Positions 19,855-29,488 are shown, counted from the stretch's first letter. The stretch is DNA of 64,000 nucleotides from Lysobacterales bacterium (GCA_017302035.1 JAFLEA010000006.1:1-64000), one strand, 5' to 3'. Made by a program: numbers and translations. The notes: a model not told the origin generated them from the letters alone.

Positions 19855-20517
19855 TCACGCCTGGGAGCGCGGGGTGGCGGCGGCCGCGTCGGCGATGCGC
19901 CACAGGTACAGGCTGGCATAGGTCCGGTAGGGCCCCCACTTCTCGCCGCGCGCCAGCAATTCCTTCGGCGTGGGCATCGCCTCCAGGCGATCGACCTTCT
20001 GCACGCCCTTGCGGATGCCCAGGTCGTCCACCGGCAGCACGTCGGGGCGGCCGAGGCGGAACATCAGCATCATCTCCACCGTCCAGCGGCCGATGCCGCG
20101 CACCGGCACCAGCGCGGCGACGATCGCGTCCTGGTGCATGGTCGACATGCGCCGCAGGTCGGGAATCTCGCCGTGCGCCGCACGCGCGGCCAGGTCGCGC
20201 AGGGCCAGGGCCTTGTTGCCCGACACCCCGCAGGCGCGCAGTGCGGCATCGTCGATCCGGCCGAGGGTGTCGTGGTGCAGCCGGGTGCTGCCGATCGCCG
20301 CTTCGACCCGGCCGACGATGGTGGCCGCGGCCTTGCCCGACAGTTGCTGGAACAGGATCGCCCGGGCCAGTGCATCGACCGGATCGAACGACTTGCGCCA
20401 GCGCGGCTCGGCAGGCAGCGGGCCGAGCCGCATCATCCACGCCCCGAGCCTGCGGTCGCGCCGGAGCAGGTGGTCCCAGGCCGCCTCCACGTCGAATCCG
20501 CGGGCATGGCGCGGCAT
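19855..20517 (-). CDS. AlkA-like DNA-3-methyladenine glycosylase
   Basis: 220 residues with a HhH-GPD fold, which excises alkylated purines. The helix-hairpin-helix is VPVRGIGRWTVEMMLMF, and the catalytic Asp lies in LPVDDLGIRKG a few residues later. The N-terminal FDPVDALARAILFQQLSGKA is the usual first helix. It lacks the AlkA N-terminal TBP-like domain, so it belongs to the short glycosylase II group. The upstream DUF423 gene is on the same strand 4 to 30 bases away. It is the second alkylation-repair glycosylase of the window. Confidence 0.9.
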   Translation of the reverse strand: MPRHARGFDVEAAWDHLLRRDRRLGAWMMRLGPLPAEPRWRKSFDPVDALARAILFQQLSGKAAATIVGRVEAAIGSTRLHHDTLGRIDDAALRACGVSGNKALALRDLAARAAHGEIPDLRRMSTMHQDAIVAALVPVRGIGRWTVEMMLMFRLGRPDVLPVDDLGIRKGVQKVDRLEAMPTPKELLARGEKWGPYRTYASLYLWRIADAAAATPRSQA

Positions 20518-20520
20518 GGG

Positions 20521-20883
20521 TCAGCGCCTCACTGCATCGACTGCCAGCAGCAACCAGCTGGCCATCAGCAGGCTGCCGCCGAACGGTGCCAGGCGGGTCG
20601 GCCAGCCCAGCAGCGCACCGCCGGCCACGCTGCCGGCGAACAGCAGCGTACCCAGCAGCAAGCCGGCCATGGCCAACCGGCGCAGCCGCCGTGCCGGGGC
20701 CCCACCCAGCACCAGCAACACCGCGCCATGGGCGAACGCATACAGGCCGGCGGTCTGGACGGCACCGCGCGCGTGCGCATCGGCCACCCCATGCGCCGCA
20801 TAGGCCGACAGCGCGATCGCCAGCGCCGCCAGCACCGCGCCGGCGGCCGCGAGCCAATCCCCCATCCGTCCATCCCGCGGCAT
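20521..20883 (-). CDS. DUF423 family membrane protein
   Basis: About 120 residues with four hydrophobic segments and the DUF423 (YgdD) pattern: a short cytoplasmic start, GDWLAAAGAVLAALAIALSAYAAHG, and RLAPFGGSLLM near the end. The function is unknown. Three in-frame starts exist (GTG 20892, ATG 20883, ATG 20865); 20883 has GGGAG upstream. It ends 4 bases before the glycosylase start and is likely co-transcribed with it. Confidence 0.8.
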   Translation of the reverse strand: MPRDGRMGDWLAAAGAVLAALAIALSAYAAHGVADAHARGAVQTAGLYAFAHGAVLLVLGGAPARRLRRLAMAGLLLGTLLFAGSVAGGALLGWPTRLAPFGGSLLMASWLLLAVDAVRR

Positions 20884-20931
20884 CCCCACCACTCCCTGCC
20901 ATGCCCTTGCGTCGGCTCGGAGCCTAAACGA

Positions 20932-20955
20932 AAAGCGCCGCTTGCGCGGCGCTTT
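20932..20955 (-). terminator. Rho-independent terminator after the SRPBCC gene
   Basis: Perfect stem AAAGCGCCGC, loop TTGC, GCGGCGCTTT. Read on the minus strand it is followed by a T-run (TTTTCG), as expected 53 bases beyond the stop of the gene at 21008. Confidence 0.85.
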
Positions 20956-21007
20956 CGCGGTGCTCCCGGTTCCGGCCGAGCCGGTCAGGCGGGCACGCCC
21001 CGTGCGG

Positions 21008-22156
21008 TTACTTGACCGCCCAGAAGATGTCGTAGGTACCGTCGGCGCTGAACGACTTGTCCACCCCGCCCTTCCAGATCTCGAACGGACGGTCGGTGGC
21101 CTCGTAGCCGTGGGTCAGCGCCCAGGCGCGCACCGAATTGCGCACCGCGTCCAGCTCGGCCATGTAGCCGGTGTAGGACGCGAACGCGGAACGGCGCGGC
21201 TCGGTGCGCACGTACTGCACCGGGGCGCCGTCGGGGATCTTGACCTTGAGCGGCTCGCCCTGCGCGGCGACCGGGAACGCCGGGGTCGGGGTGGCGATCT
21301 CCTTGTCCTCGCCGTCGGCGGCGGCGGTCGGGGCCGGGGCCGAACCCCTGCGGCGGACCGGCACAGCCACGTCGAAGGCGTACTTCTCGGCGCCGAAGTC
21401 GGTGGTGATGATCCGCACCGGGCCGGCGGCCTCGAGGTTGTTGGCCTCCATGGTGCGCTTGATCCACTCCTGGTTGTTCTTGATCGACTGCTTGATCGCT
21501 TCGTTGTTGCGCTCGATGTTGCCGGCGGTGACCACCAGCAGGTCCTCGGCCGGCAGGTCGACCAGCTTGAGGTCGACCAGCGGCACGCCCTCGGCGCGGT
21601 AGTCGAAGTTCGGCACCGTGGCCAGCATGTTGGTCATGCGGCTCAGGCCCAGCTTGATGTCGTCGCCGACGTGGCGGCTGACGTACAGGCCGGCATAGCG
21701 GCCCAGCAGGTTCCAGCCGTAGTCGACGTCATAGGTCTGGGTGATCTTGACGTTGCGGTTGTTCTTGCCGGTCGGCTCGAGCAGGAACTGGACCTTCTTG
21801 TCACTGCCGCGCTGCGGGTTGTCGAGCTTGATCACGACCTTTTCGTTGGGGACGCTCTCGACGATCTCCCAGCTGCCACGGCCGATGCGGCCTTCGTTGG
21901 AGACGTAGTCCAGGCGCGAGCCCACGCCGGCGTCCGGGCCGGAGACGTTGAGCTGCATGTGCGGGTCGCGCAGCACCAGCGGGTTCCAGTCCTTGAACCG
22001 GCGCAGGTTGTCCACCGTGTCGTACACGATGGTCATCTTGCGGTTGGTCTCGACGCTTTCCGAGATGTGGCGGTGCGACGGGAGCGCAAGACCGACCACC
22101 AGGGCCAGGACAGCCACGATACCCAGGGCGATCAGGAACTCGATAATGCGGGTCAT
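21008..22156 (-). CDS. SRPBCC (START-like) domain protein with N-terminal membrane anchor
   Basis: 382 residues. One N-terminal transmembrane segment (IIEFLIALGIVAVLALVVG) is followed by a polyketide cyclase/SRPBCC domain (HISESVETNRKMTIVYDTVDNLRRFKDWNP) and a C-terminal GyrI-like/effector-binding half after an Ala/Pro linker near residues 265-285. SRPBCC domains bind hydrophobic ligands. The ligand is unknown. It is transcribed alone, with a clear terminator after it. Confidence 0.85.
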   Translation of the reverse strand: MTRIIEFLIALGIVAVLALVVGLALPSHRHISESVETNRKMTIVYDTVDNLRRFKDWNPLVLRDPHMQLNVSGPDAGVGSRLDYVSNEGRIGRGSWEIVESVPNEKVVIKLDNPQRGSDKKVQFLLEPTGKNNRNVKITQTYDVDYGWNLLGRYAGLYVSRHVGDDIKLGLSRMTNMLATVPNFDYRAEGVPLVDLKLVDLPAEDLLVVTAGNIERNNEAIKQSIKNNQEWIKRTMEANNLEAAGPVRIITTDFGAEKYAFDVAVPVRRRGSAPAPTAAADGEDKEIATPTPAFPVAAQGEPLKVKIPDGAPVQYVRTEPRRSAFASYTGYMAELDAVRNSVRAWALTHGYEATDRPFEIWKGGVDKSFSADGTYDIFWAVK

Positions 22157-22377
22157 GCAGAGGTCTCCGGGGCCGGTCCACGGCGAATTGGCAAGGCAGG
22201 CGGCGAATCGTAGCAGGCTTCCCCGCCCGAGCGCAGCCGGGTGGCGCGCTGAACGGAATTCTTACACTCGATGGTTGCCGTTGAGCCTGTTGCCCCGCCG
22301 CAGGAACCGTCCGGGCTCGCTGGGTTCCCGCCGCCGCCCAATGGCATCCGGCGGGTATCCGGCGGGCGTCCGCCGGC

Positions 22378-23019
22378 TCACACCAGCTGCAGCTCGAAGG
22401 CCTTGAGCACGGCCCGGGTGCGGTCGCGCACGCCCAGCTTGCTCAGGATGTTGGAGACATGGTTCTTGATCGTGCCCTCGGCCACGCCCAGCGAGTTGGC
22501 GATCTCCTTGTTGGAAAAGCCCGAGGCCATCAGCCGCAGGATCTCGGTCTCGCGGTCGGTCAGCGGATCCGGGCGGTCCAGGCTGACGAAGTCGTTGCGC
22601 ATATGCTCCAGGCCCGAGAGCAGGCGCTGGGTCACCGCCGGCTGCACCAGCGAGCCACCTTCGGACACGGTCCGGATCGCCCCGACCAACTGCTCCAGGG
22701 ACACGTCCTTGAGCAGGTAGCCCTTGGCCCCGGCCTTGAGGCCGGCCAGCACCAGCTGGTCGTCGTCGAAGGTGGTCAGGATGATGGTCGGCGGCAGCAG
22801 GCCGTCGCGCGACAGGGTCTGCAGCGCCTCCAGCCCGGACATGGCCGGCATGCGCATGTCCATCAGGACCACGTCCGGTTTGACCTGCGGGATCAACTCC
22901 ACCGCCTGGCGGCCGTCGCCGGCCTCGGCCACCACCTCGATGCCGTCGTCCAGGGCGAGCAGGGAGCGGATGCCCTGGCGGACCAGGGTCTGGTCGTCGA
23001 CCAGGCAGACGCGGATCAT
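22378..23019 (-). CDS. NarL/DesR-like response regulator
   Basis: 213 residues. An N-terminal receiver domain (MIRVCLVDDQTLVRQGIRSL with the acidic pocket, phospho-acceptor Asp in VVLMDMRMPAMSG, and Lys in GAKGYLLKD) joins a LuxR-type HTH (LTDRETEILRLMASGFSNKE and the recognition helix VAEGTIKNHVSNIL). It is activated by the adjacent kinase, whose stop it overlaps by 4 bases. The targets are unknown; DesKR relatives sense membrane lipid state or temperature. Confidence 0.92.
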   Translation of the reverse strand: MIRVCLVDDQTLVRQGIRSLLALDDGIEVVAEAGDGRQAVELIPQVKPDVVLMDMRMPAMSGLEALQTLSRDGLLPPTIILTTFDDDQLVLAGLKAGAKGYLLKDVSLEQLVGAIRTVSEGGSLVQPAVTQRLLSGLEHMRNDFVSLDRPDPLTDRETEILRLMASGFSNKEIANSLGVAEGTIKNHVSNILSKLGVRDRTRAVLKAFELQLV

Positions 23020-24212
23020 GGCAAGGCTCCTTCGATGGCCGGCAAGGCCGGGGGGGCGACGGGAAGCGACAGGCGCAGCCGGAAACCGGCGCCGCGCCTC
23101 GTCTGGATGTCGAGGGTACCGCCGCACTGCTGGATACGCTCGCGCATGCCGCGCAGGCCGTTGCCGGGGACCAGGCCATCGGCGCCCTGGCCGTCGTCCT
23201 GCGCCTCCAGCACGATCGCGTCGGCCTCGCGCCAGACCCGGATCCGCAACCGGCGGGCGCCGGCATGGCGCACCGCGTTGGTGATGATCTCCTGGGTGCA
23301 GCGCAGCATGACATGGGCGCGCTCGGGATCGTCCACCGCCAGCGGCGACGGCACGTCCAGTTCGATGTCCAGCGCCGGGACATGGTCGGCCAGCGGGCGC
23401 AGGGCCGTGGCCAGGTCGATCCCGCCGCTGGCGTCGCGCAGCTGGCTGACCGCCTCGCGCACGTCGGTCAGCAGCAGCCGGGCCAGGGTATTGGCCTGGC
23501 GCACATGCTCCTGGGCCCGGCCCTCGGTCAGGTGGCTGGCCACCTCCAGGTTCAGGCTCAGCGCGGTCAGGTGGTGGCCGAGCAGGTCGTGCAATTCGCG
23601 CGAGATCCGGGTGCGTTCGTTGACCCGGGCGCTCTCGGCCAGCAGCGCGCGGGTGGCCCGCAGCTCGGCGTTGAGCCGGCGCTGCTCGTCGCGGGCCTGG
23701 GCCTGCTGGCGCGCGACCAGACTGGTCACGTAGATGAACAGCGAGAAGCCGGCATACAGCAGCGACTGCATCAGCGCTTCGAACAGCGGCATCCGGAACA
23801 CGCCGTAGTAGATCGGCAGCACCGCCAGCTGGCTCAGCAACAGCAGGACGATGCCCGAGCCGGCCGGCAACAGCCAGGGAATCACCCCGGCGGCCACCAT
23901 CAGCAAGATGCTGCCCAGGCCCGAGCCGTTGAAATAGCTCACCGCCAGCGCCAGCACGGTCAGCACCAGCAGCAGCAGGCGGTCGCGCCAGCGCGCCGCG
24001 GCCTGGCCCAGGCCCCGGGTCAGCCACCAGTAGCAGGCGCCGAACCCCAGGTAGCAGGCGAACAGCCACAGCGTCCGGACCCCGTCGGGCACGAACTCCT
24101 CGCCGCCGTCGGCCGGGACGTACTGGGAATACACCAGCGGCACGCCCACCATGGCCCAGGTGAACAGGCCGGCGTAGCGCAGCAGGCGGGTATGGCTGAG
24201 GCGTCCGAGCAT
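23016..24212 (-). CDS. DesK-like sensor histidine kinase
   Basis: 398 residues. Five or six N-terminal transmembrane helices (about residues 12-160) precede a HisKA_3 dimerisation domain with phospho-acceptor His in RISRELHDLLGHHLTALS. A HATPase domain follows, with the N box in EIITNAVRHA and GNGLRGMRER. No extra sensor domain is visible, so signal input is through the membrane part, as in DesK. It forms an operon with the response regulator and is divergent from the GNAT-min operon. Confidence 0.9.
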   Translation of the reverse strand: MLGRLSHTRLLRYAGLFTWAMVGVPLVYSQYVPADGGEEFVPDGVRTLWLFACYLGFGACYWWLTRGLGQAAARWRDRLLLLVLTVLALAVSYFNGSGLGSILLMVAAGVIPWLLPAGSGIVLLLLSQLAVLPIYYGVFRMPLFEALMQSLLYAGFSLFIYVTSLVARQQAQARDEQRRLNAELRATRALLAESARVNERTRISRELHDLLGHHLTALSLNLEVASHLTEGRAQEHVRQANTLARLLLTDVREAVSQLRDASGGIDLATALRPLADHVPALDIELDVPSPLAVDDPERAHVMLRCTQEIITNAVRHAGARRLRIRVWREADAIVLEAQDDGQGADGLVPGNGLRGMRERIQQCGGTLDIQTRRGAGFRLRLSLPVAPPALPAIEGALP

Positions 24213-24291
24213 GGCCGCATCTTACGGCGCGCCCGCGCCGGCGGCGGCGGACGGAAGTCATGCCCGGCTCGCCCGGGCCAGCCCCCCGTGC

Positions 24292-24297
24292 GATAAT
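24292..24297 (+). promoter_or_regulatory. Possible -10 of the GNAT-minCDE operon
   Basis: GATAAT lies 56 bases before the GNAT start and is the best sigma-70 -10 in the intergenic region. The expected -35 region is GC-rich and gives no clear TTGACA match. Confidence 0.35.
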
Positions 24298-24352
24298 CCC
24301 GGCCGGCCGCGCGGCGGCCCGTCGCAGAACCTCCGGAGTCGGCTTCACCCCC

Positions 24353-24949
24353 ATGTCCATCGTCATCCGCGACGTGCGCGAACACGAGCTGGACTCAGTC
24401 CTGGCGCTCAACAACAACGCCGGCGAGGCGATCCTGCCCCTGGATTCGGCCAAGCTGGAGGGCTTCTACGACAGCGCCGAGTATTTCCGCGTCGCCGAGC
24501 GCGACGGCAACCTGGCCGGCTTCCTGGTCGGCTTCGGCAGCGACAGCGCCCACGACAGCAGCAATTTCGCCTGGTTCAAGGCCCGCTACCCGCATTTCTT
24601 CTACATCGACCGGATCGTGGTCGCCAGCCGCCGCCGCGGCGGCGGCGTGGGCCGCGCGTTCTACGCCGACGTGCTCAGCTACGCCGAATTGCGCTACCCG
24701 CTGCTGTGCTGCGAGGTGTTCCTCGACCATGGCGCCGATCCGGCACTGCTGTTCCACGGCAGCTTCGGCTTCAACGAGGTCGGCCAGAACACCATGCCCG
24801 GGGTCGACGTGCGCGCCAGCATGATGATGAAGCAGCTGTGCAGCTATCCGTGGGTCCAGCAGACCTATGGCGACGACCTGCCCGACCTGCCCTGGGTGGG
24901 CCGGTCCCGCCAGCGCCAGCCGCGCGCCGACCGTGCGACGGGTACCTGA
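24353..24949 (+). CDS. GNAT family N-acetyltransferase
   Basis: 198 residues. The acetyl-CoA-binding motif is RIVVASRRRGGGVGRAFYAD (about residues 84-103), followed by the terminal fold. The N-terminus IRDVREHELDSVLALNN is the usual GNAT start, and the substrate is unknown. It begins the gene run that continues into minC one base after its stop, and close linkage to min genes is common in this family of bacteria. CGGAG lies about 19 bases upstream, too far to be certain as a ribosome site. Confidence 0.88.
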   Translation: MSIVIRDVREHELDSVLALNNNAGEAILPLDSAKLEGFYDSAEYFRVAERDGNLAGFLVGFGSDSAHDSSNFAWFKARYPHFFYIDRIVVASRRRGGGVGRAFYADVLSYAELRYPLLCCEVFLDHGADPALLFHGSFGFNEVGQNTMPGVDVRASMMMKQLCSYPWVQQTYGDDLPDLPWVGRSRQRQPRADRATGT

Positions 24950-24950
24950 C

Positions 24951-25736
24951 GTGGCGCTGGCGGCGAACGACTACGAGCAGGCGGGCGAACTGAAGATCGG
25001 CCAGGTCGGCATCGCCAACCTGCGCGTGCGCAGCCTCGACGTGGATCAGCTCGTGCGCGAGATGCGCGAACGGGTCGAGCGCGCGCCCAAGCTGTTCGGC
25101 CGCGCCGCGGTGATCGTCGATTTCGGCGGCCTGGCCCAGGTCCCGGACCTGGCCACCGCCCGGGCCCTGATCGACGGCCTGCGCGGGGCCGGCGTGCTGC
25201 CGGTGGCGCTGGCCTACGGCACCCGCGACAACGATGCCCTGGCCGAGGCGCTGGGGCTGCCGGTGCTGGCCAAGTTCCGCGCCCAGTACGAACGGGTCGA
25301 ACGCGCCGAACCCGCGCCGGCGCCCGCACCAGCGCCGGCCGCGCGCGAACCGGCTCCGGCCGGCGGCCGCGCAAGCGCCAGGGCCACCGCGGCGGACAAG
25401 CCGCAGGCCCCCGGGCGGATGCAGAAGGGGGCGGTGCGCTCGGGCCAGCAACTCTATGCCGAGGGCTGCGACCTGACCGTGCTGTCCACGGTCGGCGCCG
25501 GCGCCGAGGTCATCGCCGACGGCTCGATCCACGTCTACGGCGCCCTGCGCGGCCGCGCCCTTGCCGGCGCCCAGGGCAACCCCGATGCGCGGATCTTCTG
25601 CCGCGAATTCCATGCCGAGCTGGTGGCCATTGCCGGCCACTACAAGGTCCTGGACGATATTCCCGAGAACCTGCGCGGCAAGGCCGTGCAGGTCTGGCTG
25701 GACAACGGGCAGCTGAAGCTGGCCGCACTCGAATGA
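24951..25736 (+). CDS. minC: Septum site-determining protein MinC
   Basis: 261 residues. MinC inhibits FtsZ assembly at the poles. The N-terminal domain begins ANDYEQAGELKIGQVGIANL, an Ala/Pro-rich linker follows at about 120-150, and the C-terminal beta-helix (VYGALRGRALAGAQGN, IFCREFHAELVAIAG) binds MinD. The start is a GTG at 24951 one base after the GNAT stop; the frame is open upstream but the conserved region begins here. First min gene of minC-minD-minE. Confidence 0.95.
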   Translation: MALAANDYEQAGELKIGQVGIANLRVRSLDVDQLVREMRERVERAPKLFGRAAVIVDFGGLAQVPDLATARALIDGLRGAGVLPVALAYGTRDNDALAEALGLPVLAKFRAQYERVERAEPAPAPAPAPAAREPAPAGGRASARATAADKPQAPGRMQKGAVRSGQQLYAEGCDLTVLSTVGAGAEVIADGSIHVYGALRGRALAGAQGNPDARIFCREFHAELVAIAGHYKVLDDIPENLRGKAVQVWLDNGQLKLAALE

Positions 25737-25802
25737 CATCGCACCGGCGGCCCCGCCGTCCGGCACGCGCAACCACCGCACGCAGCACCAGGAGACATCC
25801 CA

Positions 25803-26612
25803 TTGGCTGAAATCATCGTAGTCACTTCCGGCAAGGGCGGCGTCGGCAAGACCACCTCCAGCGCGAGCATCGCCATCGGCCTGGCCAAGCGCGGCCACCG
25901 GACCGCGGTGATCGACTTCGACGTCGGCCTGCGCAACCTCGACCTGATCATGGGCTGCGAGCGCCGCGTGGTGTACGACTTCGTCAACGTCGTCAATGGC
26001 GAGGCCACGCTCAAGCAGGCCCTGATCAAGGACAAGCGCTTCGACAACCTGTACGTGCTGGCCGCCTCGCAGACCCGCGACAAGGACGCACTGACCAAGG
26101 AAGGCGTGGAGAAGGTGCTCAAGGACCTGGCCGCCGACGGTTTCGAGTACATCGTGTGCGATTCGCCGGCGGGCATCGAGAAGGGCGCGTTCCTGGCCAT
26201 GTACTTCGCCGACAAGGCGGTGGTGGTGGTCAACCCGGAAGTGTCCTCGGTGCGCGACTCCGACCGCATCATCGGCCTGCTCGACTCCAAGACCCGCAAG
26301 GCCGAATCCGGCGAGGCGCTGCCGGCGCACCTGCTGCTGACCCGCTACAGCCCCGCACGGGTGGCCGGCGGCGAGATGCTGAGCATCGCCGACGTGGAAG
26401 AAGTGCTGGGCCTGAAGGCGCTGGGCGTGATCCCGGAATCCAGCGACGTGCTCAACGCCTCCAACAAGGGCGAGCCGGTGATCCTGGAGACCGACTCGGA
26501 GGCCGGCCAGGCCTACGACGACGCGGTGGGCCGCCTGCTCGGGGAGGAGCGCCCGTTGCGCTTCACCACCCTGGAGAAGAAAGGCTTCTTCAGCAAGCTG
26601 TTCGGGGGTTGA
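25803..26612 (+). CDS. minD: Septum site-determining ATPase MinD
   Basis: 269 residues. The deviant Walker A motif KGGVGKTT is at residues 11-18, and switch and Walker B regions are at [13 protein letters not shown] and [12 protein letters not shown]. The C-terminal amphipathic membrane-targeting helix is [13 protein letters not shown]. MinD recruits MinC to the membrane and oscillates with MinE. The start is a TTG at 25803 with GGAGA 9 to 10 bases upstream, an unusual start for a cell-division gene. It sits 66 bases after minC and 2 bases before minE. Confidence 0.97.
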   Translation: MAEIIVVTSGKGGVGKTTSSASIAIGLAKRGHRTAVIDFDVGLRNLDLIMGCERRVVYDFVNVVNGEATLKQALIKDKRFDNLYVLAASQTRDKDALTKEGVEKVLKDLAADGFEYIVCDSPAGIEKGAFLAMYFADKAVVVVNPEVSSVRDSDRIIGLLDSKTRKAESGEALPAHLLLTRYSPARVAGGEMLSIADVEEVLGLKALGVIPESSDVLNASNKGEPVILETDSEAGQAYDDAVGRLLGEERPLRFTTLEKKGFFSKLFGG

Positions 26613-26614
26613 GC

Positions 26615-26869
26615 ATGGGCATGTTCGACTTCCTGCGGGCCAAGAAGAACACCGCCGAGACGGCCAAGAACCGGCTCCAGATCATCATCGCCCAGGAGCG
26701 CACCAGCCGCGGCGCGCCGGACTACCTGCCGCTGCTGCGGCGGGAGTTGCTGGAGGTGATCCGCAAGTACGTCAACGTCGACGTCGACGCGGTCAAGGTC
26801 GACGTGATCAAGGACGGCGACCACGACGTGCTCGACATCTCGGTGGCGCTGCCGGAAGGCCAGGGCTGA
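26615..26869 (+). CDS. minE: Cell division topological specificity factor MinE
   Basis: 84 residues. The N-terminal [20 protein letters not shown] is the MinD-binding/membrane helix and the later [18 protein letters not shown] belongs to the topological specificity domain. It removes MinD from the membrane, making the oscillation. The ATG follows minD by two bases. Its stop overlaps a possible CTG start of the next gene. Confidence 0.96.
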   Translation: MGMFDFLRAKKNTAETAKNRLQIIIAQERTSRGAPDYLPLLRRELLEVIRKYVNVDVDAVKVDVIKDGDHDVLDISVALPEGQG

Positions 26870-27345
26870 GCCCCGCGCCGGCCGACGGCGTCCTGCGCCT
26901 GGGCGGCATCGCCTTCGCCGATGCCGCCGCCCTGCTCGCCCGCCACGGCCTGGCGCTGGTGGCGGTGGAAGACGATGCGTCGATCCCGGGCAGCTACTGG
27001 GGCGAGCCGGAGGCCGGGATCATCGGCAGCACCGTCTACGTGCGCGGCGACACGCCGGTGCACTCGATGCTGCACGAGGCCTGCCACCTGCTGGTGCTGC
27101 CGCCCGAGCGCCGCGCCGCGGTGCATACCGACGCCACCGACTCGGTGGCCGAGGAAGACGCCACCTGCTATCTGCAGATCGTGCTCGCCGACGCCCTGCC
27201 CGGCGTGGGCAGCGCGCGGCTGATGGCCGACATGGATGCCTGGGGCTACAGCTACCGCCTCGGCTCGACCCGGGCCTGGTTCGAACAGGACGCCGAGGAC
27301 GCGCGCCAATGGCTGCTCGAACGCGACCTGCTGCCCCCGCCCTGA
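26866..27345 (+). CDS. Small HExxH-type putative metallo-protein
   Basis: 159 residues if read from a CTG at 26866, 128 if from the GTG at 26959. A putative zinc site H-E-A-C-H ([18 protein letters not shown]) and Asp/Glu-rich [16 protein letters not shown] suggest a metalloprotease-like fold. The family is a conserved hypothetical in Xanthomonadaceae. The part before 26959 ([20 protein letters not shown]) reads as genuine protein, but no ATG, GTG or TTG precedes it in frame. The CTG overlaps the minE stop as CTGA, like a coupled ATGA. It may be the last gene of the min operon. Confidence 0.7.
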   Translation: MSPAPADGVLRLGGIAFADAAALLARHGLALVAVEDDASIPGSYWGEPEAGIIGSTVYVRGDTPVHSMLHEACHLLVLPPERRAAVHTDATDSVAEEDATCYLQIVLADALPGVGSARLMADMDAWGYSYRLGSTRAWFEQDAEDARQWLLERDLLPPP

Positions 27346-27411
27346 CTGCCCTTGTATTGCGCGGGCGACCCCACTAGCCTGCCGGCAACGCCATGCCATC
27401 GGGGATCGTCC

Positions 27412-29421
27412 GTGAACCACCGCCACCTGCTGCTCCCGCTCGCCGTCGCCACGGTCCTGCTGTCGCTGTCCGCCTGCAGGAAGGAGCCCACCCCGGAGCC
27501 GGCGCCGGCCGCCGCCCAACCCGGTCCGGCCGCCGAGACCGCCGACGAATTCGTGGCCCGGGTCAATGCCGAGTTGAAGGCCGCCTATCCGGAACAGACT
27601 TCGGCGCAGTGGCTGTCCTCGACCTTCATCAACGATGACAGCCAGCGGATCGCGGCCAAGACCAACGAGCGTTCGCTGGCCCAGCTCAACCAGTGGATCG
27701 AGCAGGCCAAGGCCTACGACGGCGCGCCGATGTCCGCCGCCAGCCGCCGCGCGCTGGACATGCTCAAGCTGATGACCGCCATGCCCGCCCCGCGCGACCC
27801 GAAGAAGCTGGCCGAGTTGACCGAGATCGCCGCGCGCATGGAAGGCATGTACGGCGCCGGCACCTACTGCAGCGGCGAGGGCGATGCGAAGAAGTGCCGG
27901 CAGCTCGGCGAGCTTGAGGACGTGCTGCGCTCCAGCCGCGACTATGACGCGCAGCTGGAGGCCTGGCAGGGCTGGCACACCATCGCCAAGCCGATGCGCC
28001 AGGACTACGTGCGCTTCGTCGAACTGGTCAACCAGGGCTCGCGCGAGATGGGCTTCGCCGACACCGGGGCGATGTGGCGCAGCGGCTACGACATGCCTGC
28101 CGACGAGTTCGCCGCAGAGACCGACCGCCTGTGGAGCCAGGTCCAGCCGCTGTACGAACAGCTCCACTGCTACACCCGCGACAAGCTGGCGCAGGCCTAC
28201 GGCGTGGAACGCGGCCAGGTCGGCGGCGGCCTGCTGCCGGCGCACCTGATGGGCAACATGTGGCAGCAGGACTGGGGCAACCTGTGGGACATCCTGGAGC
28301 CCTACAAGGGCGTGGGCAGCCTCGACATCACCGCCACCCTGGAGAAGCAGTACCAGCAGGCACTCGGCGCGGCGGAGCGCAAGCGCGGTCCCGGCGCCAG
28401 CGTGCAGGCGCGCTTCGAGGCCCAGCGCGAGGCGCAACTGGCGGTCGCCAAGCAGATGACCGAACGGGCGCAGGACTTCTACACCTCGTTGAACATGCCC
28501 AAGCTGCCCGACGGCTACTGGGCCAAGACCCAGTTCATCAAGCCTCTGGACCGCGACGTGGTCTGCCACGCCAGCGCCTGGGACATGAACATGGGCGGGG
28601 CCGACGGCAAGTCGCCGGACGTGCGCACCAAGATGTGCATCAAGCCCAACGAGGAAGACTTCACCACCATCTACCACGAGCTGGGCCACGTCTATTACTA
28701 CCTGGCCTACAACCACCAGCCGCCGATCTTCCAGGGCGGCGCCAACGACGGCTTCCACGAGGCCATCGGCGACACCATCGTGCTGGCGATGACGCCGAAG
28801 TACCTGGAGTCGATCGGTCTGGTCGACGGCCAGGCCCAGAGCCAGCAGGCGCTGATCAACGCGCAGATGCGCATGGCCCTGGCCAAGGTCGCGTTCCTGC
28901 CCTTCGGATTGATGATCGACCGCTGGCGCTGGGGCGTGTTCGACGGCTCGATCACGCCGGACCACTACAACCAGGCTTGGTGGGAACTGAAGGCGAAGTA
29001 CCAGGGCGTGGCGCCGGCGACCCCGCGCGGCGAGGAGTTCTTCGATCCGGGCGCCAAGTACCACGTCCCGGGCAACACCCCGTACACCCGCTACTTCCTC
29101 TCGCACATCCTCCAGTTCCAGTTCTACAAGTCCCTGTGCGAGGCCGCCGGCCAGACCGGACCGCTGTACGACTGCACCTTCTACGGCGATCCGGAAGCGG
29201 GACGCAAGTTCTGGACGATGCTGCAGCACGGTTCCAGCCAGCCCTGGCAGGCCACGCTGAAGGAACTGACCGGCAGCGAGCAGATCGACGGCGGTGCGGT
29301 GCTGGAATACTTCGCGCCGCTGCAGGAATGGCTGAAGCAGCAGAACGCGGGCAAGCAATGCGGTTGGGACGCCGCCCCGGCCCCCGCCGCCACGCAGCAG
29401 CCGCCTGCCGGCCGGCACTGA
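27412..29421 (+). CDS. M2 (angiotensin-converting-enzyme-like) peptidase lipoprotein
   Basis: 669 residues. The lipoprotein signal ends in the lipobox SLSAC (about residues 16-20). The zinc site is HELGH in TIYHELGHVYYYLAYN, and the third ligand Glu lies in GFHEAIGDT about 25 residues later. The length and the downstream DRWRWGVFDGSI pattern fit the M2 family, dipeptidyl carboxypeptidases known from Xanthomonas. It acts outside the cytoplasm on peptides. The GTG at 27412, with GGGGAT upstream, is used in place of an upstream extension. Confidence 0.92.
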   Translation: MNHRHLLLPLAVATVLLSLSACRKEPTPEPAPAAAQPGPAAETADEFVARVNAELKAAYPEQTSAQWLSSTFINDDSQRIAAKTNERSLAQLNQWIEQAKAYDGAPMSAASRRALDMLKLMTAMPAPRDPKKLAELTEIAARMEGMYGAGTYCSGEGDAKKCRQLGELEDVLRSSRDYDAQLEAWQGWHTIAKPMRQDYVRFVELVNQGSREMGFADTGAMWRSGYDMPADEFAAETDRLWSQVQPLYEQLHCYTRDKLAQAYGVERGQVGGGLLPAHLMGNMWQQDWGNLWDILEPYKGVGSLDITATLEKQYQQALGAAERKRGPGASVQARFEAQREAQLAVAKQMTERAQDFYTSLNMPKLPDGYWAKTQFIKPLDRDVVCHASAWDMNMGGADGKSPDVRTKMCIKPNEEDFTTIYHELGHVYYYLAYNHQPPIFQGGANDGFHEAIGDTIVLAMTPKYLESIGLVDGQAQSQQALINAQMRMALAKVAFLPFGLMIDRWRWGVFDGSITPDHYNQAWWELKAKYQGVAPATPRGEEFFDPGAKYHVPGNTPYTRYFLSHILQFQFYKSLCEAAGQTGPLYDCTFYGDPEAGRKFWTMLQHGSSQPWQATLKELTGSEQIDGGAVLEYFAPLQEWLKQQNAGKQCGWDAAPAPAATQQPPAGRH

Positions 29422-29488
29422 CCGCCACGACAACGGCAGCGGCCCGGCCAGCCGCTGCCCGTTGCCTTGGCTTTCGCAGTCACCGCTT

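Noticed and set aside
22157..22377. GC-rich hairpins between the SRPBCC and response regulator genes
   Set aside because: Several CCGGCGG/CCGCCGG pairs occur, as expected by chance at this G+C; no T-run or conserved structure.
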